Shown: positions 35,917 to 45,047 of the stretch, piece by piece
Numbering within the stretch: the stretch's first letter is position 1
Layout of the letters: each line of letters starts with the position of its first letter
Source of the DNA: Limnobacter litoralis
GTDB lineage: Bacteria; Pseudomonadota; Gammaproteobacteria; Burkholderiales; Burkholderiaceae_B
DNA: 64,000 bases
NCBI RefSeq assembly: GCF_030160455.1
Contig: NZ_BSOJ01000015.1
Span: forward strand, 186,001 to 250,000
Direction: 5' to 3'
Position numbers and translations under genes: made by a program
Notes under the pieces: generated by a model
Told to the model about the DNA's origin: nothing
The model's database searches: none
The model's input: the letters and a program-made list of their open reading frames with translations, nothing else

Positions 35917-36350
35917 CAGCGTCCCTTCAATCGGTAAAATCCAGCCACCCGATCTTTGAGTGGGCGCAGGCTTGCATCGGAGAGGACGACCATCTTCTCG
36001 TCGATCCAGGCGTGAACAATGGTTGGAAAATCGACAGCAATGGCAGCATGCGACTCATGTCGCCCAAACCTGAACATGACTACGTCGCCCATTTGAGGTT
36101 TGTCCACAGGATCGGCAAATCTGAGCAACCAGTTTTTGAATCGGGGTTCGTCTTGATGCAGGTGCCAGTCCTTCGGGTAATCACCTGAATCAAACTCATC
36201 GATTAAGCCGACAGCGCTGTAGACCGCAATCAAGAACTGTGCGCAGTCCACGCCAGCCCCTTTGACCCGGGCCCTGTGATGCCAAGGCGTGCCCAGCCAT
36301 GTCATGGCCTCCGCAATGACTGCGTTTTGCATTTCTTCTTTCATGAACAT
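35916..36350 (-). CDS. Tail NlpC/P60 peptidase, lambda gpK-like
   Basis: A 144-residue NlpC/P60-fold cysteine peptidase. The nucleophile is in GVDCAQF (Cys40), the histidine in ESHAAIAV (about 94) and the third residue probably His106 in HAW. It sits in the tail tip and may cut peptide cross-links in peptidoglycan during DNA entry. It overlaps the gpJ-like gene by 1 base. Confidence 0.9.
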   Translation of the reverse strand: MFMKEEMQNAVIAEAMTWLGTPWHHRARVKGAGVDCAQFLIAVYSAVGLIDEFDSGDYPKDWHLHQDEPRFKNWLLRFADPVDKPQMGDVVMFRFGRHESHAAIAVDFPTIVHAWIDEKMVVLSDASLRPLKDRVAGFYRLKGR

Positions 36351-36352
36351 TC

Positions 36353-37198
36353 CTACATCGAAGCTGTGGGAACGGGGACAAACGGGAAACCCCGAAAATG
36401 GATGATGTTGTTGAACTTGGCTGAGCAGGTTGCCTTTGATTTATCGCAGCCAAAATAAGCCTTCAGGGTATCGCCCACTGCCAGTTCGAAAGGCAGGGGC
36501 TGTGCAAGGCTCAAAGTGCTCGAAGAAAACGTCTTGACGCTGCGCACCACACCATCGTTCAGGCCAGAAGTTACGATGATCTTTCCCGCATCAAATAGAC
36601 CATCAGCGTCAGAACCGCTGATTGCGAATTCTGTGGGGCTGCTGATTGCAGTCACGCTTCGGGAAAGAGCGAACGATTCCTGATCAAGCCCGCAACCACT
36701 GTCGTACAGATTGTGAATGCAGCCCGGCGACACCAGATTTCGCGGCATGGAGATGTTCAGCAATTCAGTCATGCTACTGACCGTCAGATCAATTGAGGTT
36801 CGGCTGGGCTGAACTTCAGAGACCCTTCCAAAAAACAGATTCACCACTCCTGCGTTGGTGTTGCCAAAGCTGGACATGAACGCTCGATCCAGCTGAACGA
36901 GTGCACCGTCAAAGCCACCCTGCGTGGCAAATTGTGGAAATGACACCGAATTGATCAAATCACCCAGGCCAGCCCGAATCGTCACGGTCATTGTGTCCAC
37001 GTTCACGCCAATGGAGGACTTAATGCTTGTGCGCTCAATGCGCTGATTTGCAAAGGTGTTGCCGCCATACACCAAAGCACCATCTGCATTCGTGTATCGC
37101 AAAACAGATCCATTGATCAGAGTGATCGTGTACAGATCGGCAAACAAAAACTCATTGCTGGCCAGCAGGGCCTTCAGTGAATCAGAAGCGGTCTTCAT
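36353..37198 (-). CDS. Tail tip protein with DUF2163/BR0599 domains (lambda gpL-like)
   Basis: A 281-residue protein: DUF2163 (about 1-175) and phage_BR0599 (about 190-275). Four cysteines, in SPGCIHNLYDSGCGL (about 160-173) and YFGCDKSKATCSAKFNN (about 250-260), match the arrangement that binds an iron-sulfur cluster in lambda gpL and the hub of gene transfer agents. It links the distal tail ring to the tip. Cluster binding here is inferred. Confidence 0.88.
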   Translation of the reverse strand: MKTASDSLKALLASNEFLFADLYTITLINGSVLRYTNADGALVYGGNTFANQRIERTSIKSSIGVNVDTMTVTIRAGLGDLINSVSFPQFATQGGFDGALVQLDRAFMSSFGNTNAGVVNLFFGRVSEVQPSRTSIDLTVSSMTELLNISMPRNLVSPGCIHNLYDSGCGLDQESFALSRSVTAISSPTEFAISGSDADGLFDAGKIIVTSGLNDGVVRSVKTFSSSTLSLAQPLPFELAVGDTLKAYFGCDKSKATCSAKFNNIIHFRGFPFVPVPTASM

Positions 37199-37202
37199 GC
37201 GT

Positions 37203-40200
37203 TTACACCTTGTTCATCGTGCTTCCCACGAACTCGAGCTGCTTGAGCTCAAACAGATCCTTCATGAATTCGTTGAACTCGGCCTGATCTGCCAAGAATC
37301 GAACCCTGTAATAGAATGCACCCGACCACGTGACCTGTTTGGTCGAGGCAGGCGCTGTGCTGAGTGACAGCATGCCGGTTGGGCTGACTGTGTAATCAGT
37401 GCCCTCTACCATGGCCGCCCCATCCACTTTGATGACTGGAGAGCCGTTCAGATTCTGCACGGGCTCGATGAAACCACCGTAGGATCTGATCAGCTGAAAA
37501 TCCTTGGTTGAGCCGTCGCCAGTGGCCACCAGTTGATCGGTCACGGTGTTGTCATTGGGGTTTGAATACAGGAAGGCGTTGAAACTACCCTGCCTGGCCA
37601 AGAAGAATCCGAGCAGGGTTTTCAGCTCCTCATGAGCAGCGTTGTTGCGCAAAAACTCGTAGGACAGCGAGAATTGCCACAGCGGGTACTGCATCAAGGC
37701 GGCGCGGACCTCATAGCCAGATATCGAGCGATGTGTGATGGTGTTGAACGTGGGTGTGGTTTTCACCTCCCAGCTCAAACCCTCAAGTGTTGGAAATACA
37801 GCCAATTCTTTGCTCCTAATGTTTCCGGTCAACTCAAGGACCAGCGAATAAAGTGCATCAACCCATGACCAGTCACTGGTGTACCGCGCATACTCAACTG
37901 CTGCGAAAAACGTAGGACCAATCGTCTCAGTCCACATCGCGCCCTTGGCATGCGTGTCCGAAATCATCGGGTTTTCGATGCCTGCTCCGTTGTGATAGGG
38001 ATCAACCCGCCATTCATGCAACGGCATCCAGTGCGCTGTGCAGGCGCTAGGCCGCGCGTCTCGTGAAGTCCGAATGTAAAAATCGATCAGCCCTTCAAAG
38101 GCCGCAATGTCGTCAGCAGTGGGCGTGATCGGGTAGCTCACAGTGCCGCCAGGTCGATCACCAAGCACCACCATGGCGTAGGTGTTGAAGATCTCGGACA
38201 ACTCCCAGCCTGCATGAGAATCGCTGAAGGCGCCGACCAGATCGTCATTCAGATAGGCGTTGCCTGCCGCACCGCTGCCGTCTCCATCGATCGTGAACGT
38301 CAGACTGGTGATGCCACTGCCGGGGTCAGTCACTTCGTAGTGGGTGATCTTGCCGCCGGCAATGAAAGCAGTGGCAACCGGGGCCGTCGCTCCAGCATTG
38401 ACCGTGAACACGAGGTTGGCAAATGTGTAACCGCTACCCTCGGCAGTTGGGTAAATCCCCGCCAATCCCCCGGTGGCTGTCTGGCGTTGCCGAGCAAACA
38501 TGTCGTCCAACAACCTTCGGTACCACTTCTGCGCCAGAGGATCCCCATCGACCCAATATTTCAGGATGCATGCCGAAGCAATGCAAGTGTAGGCGTAGAC
38601 CGGGTGGTAGGTGTAACCCACAGTTCCGTCGTTGTTGAACGCGCTAGGTGGCCACCAGTAATCACCGTCAGCGATGATGTAAACGTCCAGCCAGGCCATC
38701 CAGTTGTCCAGAATTGACTTAGCCTGAGCCGACCGGGTGTAGAAGTAATACTGGGCAACAGACAGCAAGGCCCGGTATGTGTAGCCATACCAGTCGTCAA
38801 AATCTGGGTAGTACCAGGTATTGAGCGTTCCACTCTGGAAGACCCCTTTCACGTACCCCGGCGTGTTCAACGCCTCCCAAGAAGTGCGTCCATACCTCGG
38901 CAAGAAGGGCCCGATCTGTTTGTCCGGAAACCAGACCTTGTACTCATTCTGCGCATCTTCAAGAAAATCCAGAATCATGGCACTCATGGCGCGGCCATTG
39001 TCGGGGTTCACGATTCCGCTAAAGTGCCACCCGGAGGCCCACAAATAACCAGGCGAGGAAGGCCCACGCCAGCTGCCGTAGCCCACGAAACCGTTAGAAA
39101 CCTGCCATTTGTAGGTGTACCGCGGAATGCCCTGATAGCGCGTTGGATCAGAGACCGGCCCGTCTAAAACATCGATCTGAAAGTCGATGGCGTTGAAGGT
39201 TACGTTGTACTCAGTACCCAGATCATTGCTTGGAAACGAAATCTGCAGGCCGTTGAACAGACTGGGTGTCACATCCGCCATGGTTACCACAGACCCATAG
39301 CTCATCGCATCGAAAGCCACTGTGTTGGCATCTGACCCCGGTATGTAAAAGGCGCTGGACAGGCCTGGAATATTTTTGAGTGGAACACCCTTGTTGCGCA
39401 GTCCAAAAATCAGCGGCGACTCGATTGAATACATCTTGTAGACCGCATCAAATGCAATTTGGCTCATTGGATGAGTGAATGCAGTTTGACTGAAGCCAAC
39501 CTGATCGGCTCCAAAATACAGGCCTGCCAGATCTGGGTTCTGGACCTGTGGGTAGTACAGAATTTCAGGGTACTCTGGCAGTGTTGAAATCGGGGTTGCC
39601 GGTATGCTGCCCACCCATGGAATCACCAGATCGGTCCATCCCTGTCGCAAAAACAGGTAAACGACATGATCCACATCAGCACTGTCTGTGGCCGTCAAGG
39701 TTGCCACGGCGTCATGCGCAGAATAAACACTGACATGCAGGCCATCTGAGCTTTCACTGGATGCTGAGGCAGGTCCCATGTACATGCCGGCATAACCACT
39801 GCCATTTCCAGCAAAGTTGTAATTGAACCGCTTGAGCATTCGCTTTCGCGGCACATCTGCAAAGTCCTGCAAAGTAGCGACATCACTGCCGTAGGTGCCC
39901 ACGTAACTGAAGTCTTGGTGAGCACTGTCGTAGACGACATTGTCTGACTTCCACAAATCAGCGGGCTTGATGCTGTAAAGAACCGAAGCGTAGCTATCCT
40001 GAGGCAGCATGTTCATCTGGTAGTAGTAATCACCATCTGCGCCTTTGTCAGGAGCGATATTCAGGTTAACGGGCAGCTTGCGACCGCTACCGTCTCCGAT
40101 CATCCGAATGTCCAGGGATCTGAATGGAAATCCGTCAATAATCGGAATGGTGGGCCAAAGTCCAAACCCGGCGTAATTGTAGGGTGGACCACCGGTATTC

Positions 40201-40970
40201 ACCGTGGTCTTGATGTTCAGACCAAAGGCGTCATTGTCGACAGCAAACGGCGTGGTCGGGGCGTTGTAGCTGTAGAAACCCACTTGGCCACCCGCCGCTG
40301 AGAACGGAATGCTGAAGGCAAAATGGTTGCTGTCAAATCGACCTGCATCCAGCAAGGCCAGACCGATTCTGTCCGCCAGATCACGATACTTCTCGTCGAG
40401 GCTGGTGTGGTAGGCGTGATACAGCGAGTGCATCAGATAGTTGTCGCCATCGTTGGCTGTACCCTGATAGGGATCAGTGTGAAGGCTGGGATAGCCCGCC
40501 ACCGCCTGGCCTTTGATGGATCGGGTGCCGTCCCTGTAGCTGTAATAAGCCTGCAACTGGGTGCCAACGGCAACGCTGGCCAATACGGGTATGGTGGTCG
40601 ACAAAACACCACCGCTGAAGTCGTTGGTCGCCGCCTGGTCGAAATCAGCGTAATTGGTCAAATCGGGGCCGGTAAAGTCGGCCATAAAGTCCGAATACCT
40701 GGGCACCACGCTGAGCGCAAACAATCCCCTCACCCATGTCACATTCCCACCGAACCAAGATTCGGGAATGATCACCTGCTTTCCAGTTGGACCACCAGCG
40801 ACCACAGTCACCACGGCACTGATGCCACCGTGATTGATGGCAGTCTGGGTGCCTGCCATGTTCGACTGCAGCGGTTCACCACCCAGAATGTCAGTGTAGG
40901 CGTCGGTCAAACCACCCGAGGCCCTTGGTGTCGGGTAGAGCTGCGGGACCGGCTTCGGAGCTACTCCCAT
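37203..40970 (-). CDS. Giant tail protein: large N-terminal domain fused to DUF2460
   Basis: 1255 residues. The last 200 (FPTLEGLSWEVKTTPTFNTI onward, then SGYEVRAALMQYPLWQFSLS) are DUF2460, normally a stand-alone distal tail protein of about 210 residues. The first about 1050 residues look globular. They include a helical, aromatic-rich part (about 740-1050, e.g. YTYRALLSVAQYYFYTRSAQ; WMAWLDVYIIADGDYWWPPS) with the spacing of an (alpha/alpha)6-toroid glycan-active enzyme. A beta-rich part precedes it. It may be a tail-borne polysaccharide-degrading or binding domain. It lies between the tape measure and gpL-like genes, the normal DUF2460 position. Confidence 0.75.
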   Translation of the reverse strand: MGVAPKPVPQLYPTPRASGGLTDAYTDILGGEPLQSNMAGTQTAINHGGISAVVTVVAGGPTGKQVIIPESWFGGNVTWVRGLFALSVVPRYSDFMADFTGPDLTNYADFDQAATNDFSGGVLSTTIPVLASVAVGTQLQAYYSYRDGTRSIKGQAVAGYPSLHTDPYQGTANDGDNYLMHSLYHAYHTSLDEKYRDLADRIGLALLDAGRFDSNHFAFSIPFSAAGGQVGFYSYNAPTTPFAVDNDAFGLNIKTTVNTGGPPYNYAGFGLWPTIPIIDGFPFRSLDIRMIGDGSGRKLPVNLNIAPDKGADGDYYYQMNMLPQDSYASVLYSIKPADLWKSDNVVYDSAHQDFSYVGTYGSDVATLQDFADVPRKRMLKRFNYNFAGNGSGYAGMYMGPASASSESSDGLHVSVYSAHDAVATLTATDSADVDHVVYLFLRQGWTDLVIPWVGSIPATPISTLPEYPEILYYPQVQNPDLAGLYFGADQVGFSQTAFTHPMSQIAFDAVYKMYSIESPLIFGLRNKGVPLKNIPGLSSAFYIPGSDANTVAFDAMSYGSVVTMADVTPSLFNGLQISFPSNDLGTEYNVTFNAIDFQIDVLDGPVSDPTRYQGIPRYTYKWQVSNGFVGYGSWRGPSSPGYLWASGWHFSGIVNPDNGRAMSAMILDFLEDAQNEYKVWFPDKQIGPFLPRYGRTSWEALNTPGYVKGVFQSGTLNTWYYPDFDDWYGYTYRALLSVAQYYFYTRSAQAKSILDNWMAWLDVYIIADGDYWWPPSAFNNDGTVGYTYHPVYAYTCIASACILKYWVDGDPLAQKWYRRLLDDMFARQRQTATGGLAGIYPTAEGSGYTFANLVFTVNAGATAPVATAFIAGGKITHYEVTDPGSGITSLTFTIDGDGSGAAGNAYLNDDLVGAFSDSHAGWELSEIFNTYAMVVLGDRPGGTVSYPITPTADDIAAFEGLIDFYIRTSRDARPSACTAHWMPLHEWRVDPYHNGAGIENPMISDTHAKGAMWTETIGPTFFAAVEYARYTSDWSWVDALYSLVLELTGNIRSKELAVFPTLEGLSWEVKTTPTFNTITHRSISGYEVRAALMQYPLWQFSLSYEFLRNNAAHEELKTLLGFFLARQGSFNAFLYSNPNDNTVTDQLVATGDGSTKDFQLIRSYGGFIEPVQNLNGSPVIKVDGAAMVEGTDYTVSPTGMLSLSTAPASTKQVTWSGAFYYRVRFLADQAEFNEFMKDLFELKQLEFVGSTMNKV

Positions 40971-40987
40971 TCAACACCTACCCTTAA

Positions 40988-43879
40988 TCAATCTTTGATG
41001 TGTACAAAATTGCGGTTCATCTGACCAAGAAGCTTCTTCAAGTCGCCCACCCTGACCATGTCTTTGTCGCTTTTGGCATGGATGTGCACAGCTGATCCTT
41101 TTCCACCGCCACCAGCCAACATGTCCCGCATCGGATCTGCGATGTGTGCGGGCAGAACCATTTCTTTTTCATGGAGCTGAGTAAGCGGGTTCACGCCGGC
41201 CGGAATGTTGAAGCCACCTCTGGCACTGGCCACGTTACCAGCCAGACCAGAAACAGTCGCAAATGCTGCGGCGCCTGCACCCGTGGCGAGCGCAGGCCCT
41301 ACTACCGGAATGCCGACCAGCGCTTTGAATGCACCAGCCATAGCCTCCCAAGCACTGTTCATGATGCTTTTGATCGCTGCAAACGCCGAGATCGCGATGC
41401 TCTGATTTGCACCTGCTTGCTCAACCGCTGTTCTGGTCGCAGTTCCCTCCACGGTGGCCGCTGTCTTTGCCAGCTCTGTCGCGGCCCAGTGGGTTGCCAT
41501 CTTGACGCCCATGTTTACGAACTCAGCGACCACCGCCTGTCCGATATTTGCCATGGCCTGCTGCAAGGTCTGGGTACCCTGAATCATCCCGCTGATCGAC
41601 TGATCAAAAGCTTGGGAGAACGGCTGCAGAACTTTTTCCCATTGCTGCTTGCTGTTGACGAGTACATCATCTTGCAGCTTTGCCATGGTCTGGGTGTGTT
41701 TGCGCTGAATTTCCTGCAGCTTGTCCAGTGCCTTTTGAAGGGCAACCGGATCGCTGTTGGGGTCTTTTTTCAAAAGATCAATTCTGCGCTGCTGGGCATC
41801 AGCCATGATCTTGAATTTTCGATCCTCAAACTGTTGCTGCATGATGAGCAGCTTTTCTTGAGTGATTTGACCCGCCTGCACCAGGGCCTGAGCATGTTGC
41901 TCGGCCATTGCTACTGAGTCCATCCCCAATTTTTCGGTGTTGTTTATACCTTCGAGAGTCAGCTGCCCTTCCCGCTGTTTCTGCTCTTTCAAGATCTGTA
42001 GTTGCAGGTTGGCCATGGTTCGAGTGATTTGAACTTTTTCAGCCGCGGTGACCTTGTTTTTGCTCAGCACCTCCTGCCAGTAAGCGAGTTCCTGCTGCTT
42101 GCTGTATTCGCGCAGATCGTTTGATTGCTGGTAGTACACCTTCTCTTCAGCGAGCTCGGCCGACCACTGGCCAACACGTGAGGTTTGTTTGGTTCCTGTC
42201 GCTTTGTCGATTAGAGCGTTGCCAGTCTTGGCATTGATGTGACTGGATGTGTCGATCTTGGGGCCCTTGCCTGCATCCGGGTACATCGCCGAAAACTTCA
42301 ACATTTCTTCTCTGTTGGCCGACAACTTCTTCACGATGTTCTGACCGTGCTTGACTGCCAAGTCCTCCATTGTCTGAAAGCCCTGAGAATAGGCGCTCTT
42401 GACCCCATCCCAATCCAGAGAAAGTGCTGCCTTCAGGACACCAGCGAGTGTCTTTACCCCATTGATGAAGTTTTCCACGGCAAACCCGAGAGTCTCGAAT
42501 ACGACTTGAACTGCCGATTTCAGACCAATAAAGCCCCAGCGAATAACCTCCAGAACCCCTCTCAACATATCCCACAGCCCGACCTGCTGACCTACTCCAT
42601 CGCTGATCGCATCGGTAAGCTCTGACCAAACATCGACGATGCTGGTGAAAACTGAGCCGATTGTCTCGCCCATGGCCATGAAGGTATTGGCCAGTGGAGG
42701 TATGAAATTGGTGAGTTCTTCAATTCCTGATTTCAAACCGTCGGTCGCACCTTCCTCACGCATCTCATCCAGACTGTTGGCGATTGCATCTTTGAAGTTC
42801 GACCACTTGCCGGACAATGTGTCCATCTGAGCCTGAGCGGCCCCGCCAGCCATTTCTTCCATGCCCTGCATTAAGGCCATGATGGCATCGCGTCCCAGTT
42901 GCCCTTTCTCGGACATCTTCATCAGCTCGGAGGTGTTCTTGCCTGTCTTTTGAGCCAAGATGTCCCAGACTGGAATACCGACGTTAACCATCTGCAGGAT
43001 GTCCTGGCCTTGGAGTTTTGTTCGGGTCCAGGCTTGACCGAGTGCCAGTGTTGCACTCTCCAAGCCCTGAGTGCCGCGACCAGTTCGGGCAGACATATCC
43101 GCAATCGCGCGAAGGCTGCCATTTGTTGGATCGATTCCGTAGGACTTCAATGTCTGGAAAGCATGCGCAACATCGCGCACTTCGAACGGGGTGTCCACAG
43201 CGAACTGCTTGATCCAGGCAAAGGCTTGCTTGCCTTTCTCCTGGCTTCCATACAGGCCCGTGAGTGCGACCTCCAGTTGTTCGAAGTCTGCCATGATTGA
43301 CAAGGCCTGCTCGCCGAGCCGAAGGCTCAAAAAGCCCAGGGCCATAACCTTTAGTTGACCAAGGCCGCGAGACCAGACACTTGTGCCCTCGTTTGCGCGC
43401 TCAAAGCTCGCTTTTGTCCTGTCTACCGCTCTACTGTATGTCTCGGCATCAATGGCACCGTGCTTGTACATGGCGTCCAGCTCGGCGAGCTTGGCCCGAT
43501 ACTGCTCGGCAGCAGTCCGAGTTTCTCTGAACACCGACGCGGCCTCACTTTTCATGCGAGTCAGGTCCTCGGTGCCGTTGATCTTGAAGCCTTTACCGAA
43601 ATCGGTACGCATTTGATCCAGAGACGACTTCATCTCACTGGTGGCGTCTTCGATAGACCGGGTGGCGCCTTGACCTGAGGTGCGCGCCTTTGCGGCGAGG
43701 TCGTCAAATGCTGAGGTGTTCAGCTTCAAACCTGCGGACATATCCGAGCGGATGCCCTCTAGCGTTGACTTGATGCTCTGCACGGCCTGAGCAATTGAGT
43801 CTGCTGCCTGCTTGGCACCATCCTGCACGCCTGTGGCGTCGGCACCAAACTGCACCTCAACTTTATTTTCGTTGCTCAT
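40988..43879 (-). CDS. Tail tape measure protein
   Basis: 963 residues, setting a long tail. The N-terminal third is coiled-coil (about 1-190). A tape-measure conserved domain follows (about 195-390: MADFEQLEVALTGLYGSQEK; WIKQFAVDTPFEVRDVAHAF). Hydrophobic stretches (about 395-490) come next, then a second coiled-coil region (about 590-760) and a Gly/Ala-rich C-terminus. ATG 43879 (MSNENKVEVQ) was chosen because the four codons before it lack a ribosome site. Confidence 0.93.
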   Translation of the reverse strand: MSNENKVEVQFGADATGVQDGAKQAADSIAQAVQSIKSTLEGIRSDMSAGLKLNTSAFDDLAAKARTSGQGATRSIEDATSEMKSSLDQMRTDFGKGFKINGTEDLTRMKSEAASVFRETRTAAEQYRAKLAELDAMYKHGAIDAETYSRAVDRTKASFERANEGTSVWSRGLGQLKVMALGFLSLRLGEQALSIMADFEQLEVALTGLYGSQEKGKQAFAWIKQFAVDTPFEVRDVAHAFQTLKSYGIDPTNGSLRAIADMSARTGRGTQGLESATLALGQAWTRTKLQGQDILQMVNVGIPVWDILAQKTGKNTSELMKMSEKGQLGRDAIMALMQGMEEMAGGAAQAQMDTLSGKWSNFKDAIANSLDEMREEGATDGLKSGIEELTNFIPPLANTFMAMGETIGSVFTSIVDVWSELTDAISDGVGQQVGLWDMLRGVLEVIRWGFIGLKSAVQVVFETLGFAVENFINGVKTLAGVLKAALSLDWDGVKSAYSQGFQTMEDLAVKHGQNIVKKLSANREEMLKFSAMYPDAGKGPKIDTSSHINAKTGNALIDKATGTKQTSRVGQWSAELAEEKVYYQQSNDLREYSKQQELAYWQEVLSKNKVTAAEKVQITRTMANLQLQILKEQKQREGQLTLEGINNTEKLGMDSVAMAEQHAQALVQAGQITQEKLLIMQQQFEDRKFKIMADAQQRRIDLLKKDPNSDPVALQKALDKLQEIQRKHTQTMAKLQDDVLVNSKQQWEKVLQPFSQAFDQSISGMIQGTQTLQQAMANIGQAVVAEFVNMGVKMATHWAATELAKTAATVEGTATRTAVEQAGANQSIAISAFAAIKSIMNSAWEAMAGAFKALVGIPVVGPALATGAGAAAFATVSGLAGNVASARGGFNIPAGVNPLTQLHEKEMVLPAHIADPMRDMLAGGGGKGSAVHIHAKSDKDMVRVGDLKKLLGQMNRNFVHIKD

Positions 43880-43899
43880 ATTCAAAACCATTCAGGCAT

Positions 43900-43922
43900 A
43901 AAAAAAGCCACCCGAAGGTGGC
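43900..43922 (-). terminator. Hairpin terminator upstream of tape measure gene
   Basis: GCCACC-CGAA-GGTGGC on the plus strand, six or seven T residues following on the minus strand. It lies between the TM2 gene and the tape measure gene, inside the late operon. Confidence 0.85.
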
Positions 43923-43943
43923 TGTCTTTGGATTGTTGAACCA

Positions 43944-44270
43944 TCAGGTCCACTGCTTCAGGAAATTTCCCTGCTTGTCTGTGAAGCTGCCACAAACAAT
44001 CATTACGAAATCAATTAAAACCCAGACCCCTAACCCGCCAAAGGTGAAAAACTGCAGCACGCCGGTTCCGGTTTTGCCCACATAAAAGCGGTGCACACCA
44101 AACAAACCGAAGAAAAAGCACAGCAACAATGCCGGAAGGATGCGTTTATCTGAACCACCACCACTGACTTTTTGAAGCGCGCCGCATGAGGGACAGCTGG
44201 GTGCCGAGTTGTGAATTTTGTGTCCACATGCCCGACAGAACACCATCTGATCGTTTGAGGTCATTTCCAT
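43944..44270 (-). CDS. Zinc-ribbon plus TM2-domain membrane protein in the tail operon
   Basis: A 108-residue protein with a zinc ribbon CRAC and CPSC (about 12-33: FCRACGHKIHNSAPSCPSCG). A TM2 domain of two helices follows, separated by the GVHRFYVGKTGTGVLQFFTF segment (helices about 47-62 and 77-98). TM2 proteins are usually bacterial or host proteins, so this is odd among structural genes. The start overlaps the previous stop by one base (TAATG), so it is read with the late genes. It may be a lysogeny- or infection-phase membrane factor. Confidence 0.75.
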   Translation of the reverse strand: MEMTSNDQMVFCRACGHKIHNSAPSCPSCGALQKVSGGGSDKRILPALLLCFFFGLFGVHRFYVGKTGTGVLQFFTFGGLGVWVLIDFVMIVCGSFTDKQGNFLKQWT

Positions 44271-44479
44271 TATTTGCCCTTGTCGTTGATGTAATTGACT
44301 GAGTATGTCCAACTTTCACCGACTTTGATTTTCTGAATGGTTAGGGTTGCAGGTACCAGGCTGTGCGATAGCTCGGCCAGTGCTGCGTCAATCAATACGC
44401 CATGAATCCCTTCAAAGAAGTAGGGTTTCAAGGGCTCTGGCCCCTCGATGTCGGTAATTTTTGGCTTCATATCCATCAA
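44270..44479 (-). CDS. Small phage protein, unknown
   Basis: 69 residues with a mixed hydrophobic pattern (FFEGIHGVLIDAALAELSHS). No family recognised. Its ends overlap both neighbours by 1 to 4 bases, which supports real translation as part of the late operon between the tail chaperones and the TM2 gene. Confidence 0.6.
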   Translation of the reverse strand: MMDMKPKITDIEGPEPLKPYFFEGIHGVLIDAALAELSHSLVPATLTIQKIKVGESWTYSVNYINDKGK

Positions 44480-44739
44480 AATATCATAGACGGATTAGGG
44501 GACTGTGGAAAACTGCGCATCAGTTCTTCCATGTCAACAGGTTCGGCCTGTTTCTTCTTTTTCCCGATGCCAAAGTAGGCAGCAACCATGACATGCACAG
44601 GTGGAGCGGTCTCCCAGTACTTTGTCATGGCCTGCAGGCGGGGAATTGTCATGTGTTCGTCGATGTACTCCCAAGTCCAGCCGGTGGAGGCTATCAAGTG
44701 GCAATACAACTGATCCCAATCTAACTCCCCGCCTTCACC
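44476..44739 (-). CDS. Tail assembly chaperone, downstream part (gpT-like, probably made by -1 frameshift)
   Basis: The frame contains GELDWDQLYCHLIASTGW and onward (EYIDEHMTIPRLQAMTKYWE), a pattern common in the second tail-chaperone frame of siphoviruses. There is no ATG; TTG 44709 is the first conventional start and cuts into the conserved part. The frame is open upstream through the end of the preceding gene. It is therefore probably expressed as an extension of that protein through a -1 shift at 44745-44739. Such chaperones hold the tape measure before tube assembly. Confidence 0.7.
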   Translation of the reverse strand, partial: GEGGELDWDQLYCHLIASTGWTWEYIDEHMTIPRLQAMTKYWETAPPVHVMVAAYFGIGKKKKQAEPVDMEELMRSFPQSPNPSMIF

Positions 44740-45041
44740 TCCCCCGCTTCTCTGGCCTCAAACCCGGATATACCCATGATCGCCTTCACCACGATGGGAG
44801 CGTTTCGCAGGTCCAAGAGATCCAGAACCTTATCCTGAGTGATATCTGGATAGTTGCGGGACAGGGCCTCATGAACAACCTTGGCCATCACCTCCATTTC
44901 CTCATCAGAAATCAGTCCACCAGAGAGGTTTTCCAACTTCTGGATGTCAGGCTGGATCTTTTTGATCTGGCGGAAATTTAAAGCGGGAACGACATAATCC
45001 TCCCCGCCCAGGCTGATGGTGACTCCTTCAATTTTGCTCAT
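44721..45041 (-). CDS. Tail assembly chaperone, first part (gpG-like)
   Basis: A 106-residue acidic, helical protein following the tail tube gene by 6 bases. The N-terminal GEDYVVPALNFRQIKKIQPD resembles small tail chaperones. It ends a few codons after the candidate slip site, so a minority of ribosomes would make a longer fusion of about 185 residues. Confidence 0.8.
   Translation of the reverse strand: MSKIEGVTISLGGEDYVVPALNFRQIKKIQPDIQKLENLSGGLISDEEMEVMAKVVHEALSRNYPDITQDKVLDLLDLRNAPIVVKAIMGISGFEAREAGEVKAGS
44739..44745 (-). promoter_or_regulatory. Candidate -1 frameshift slip site GGGGGAG
   Basis: In the zero frame the codons read GCG-GGG-GAG, placing a G-GGG-GAG heptamer 16 bases before the first-frame TAG. 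Sliding back one base enters the frame of the gpT-like part with no stop. It is analogous to lambda G/GT. Confidence 0.6.
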
Positions 45042-45047
45042 CAGTCA

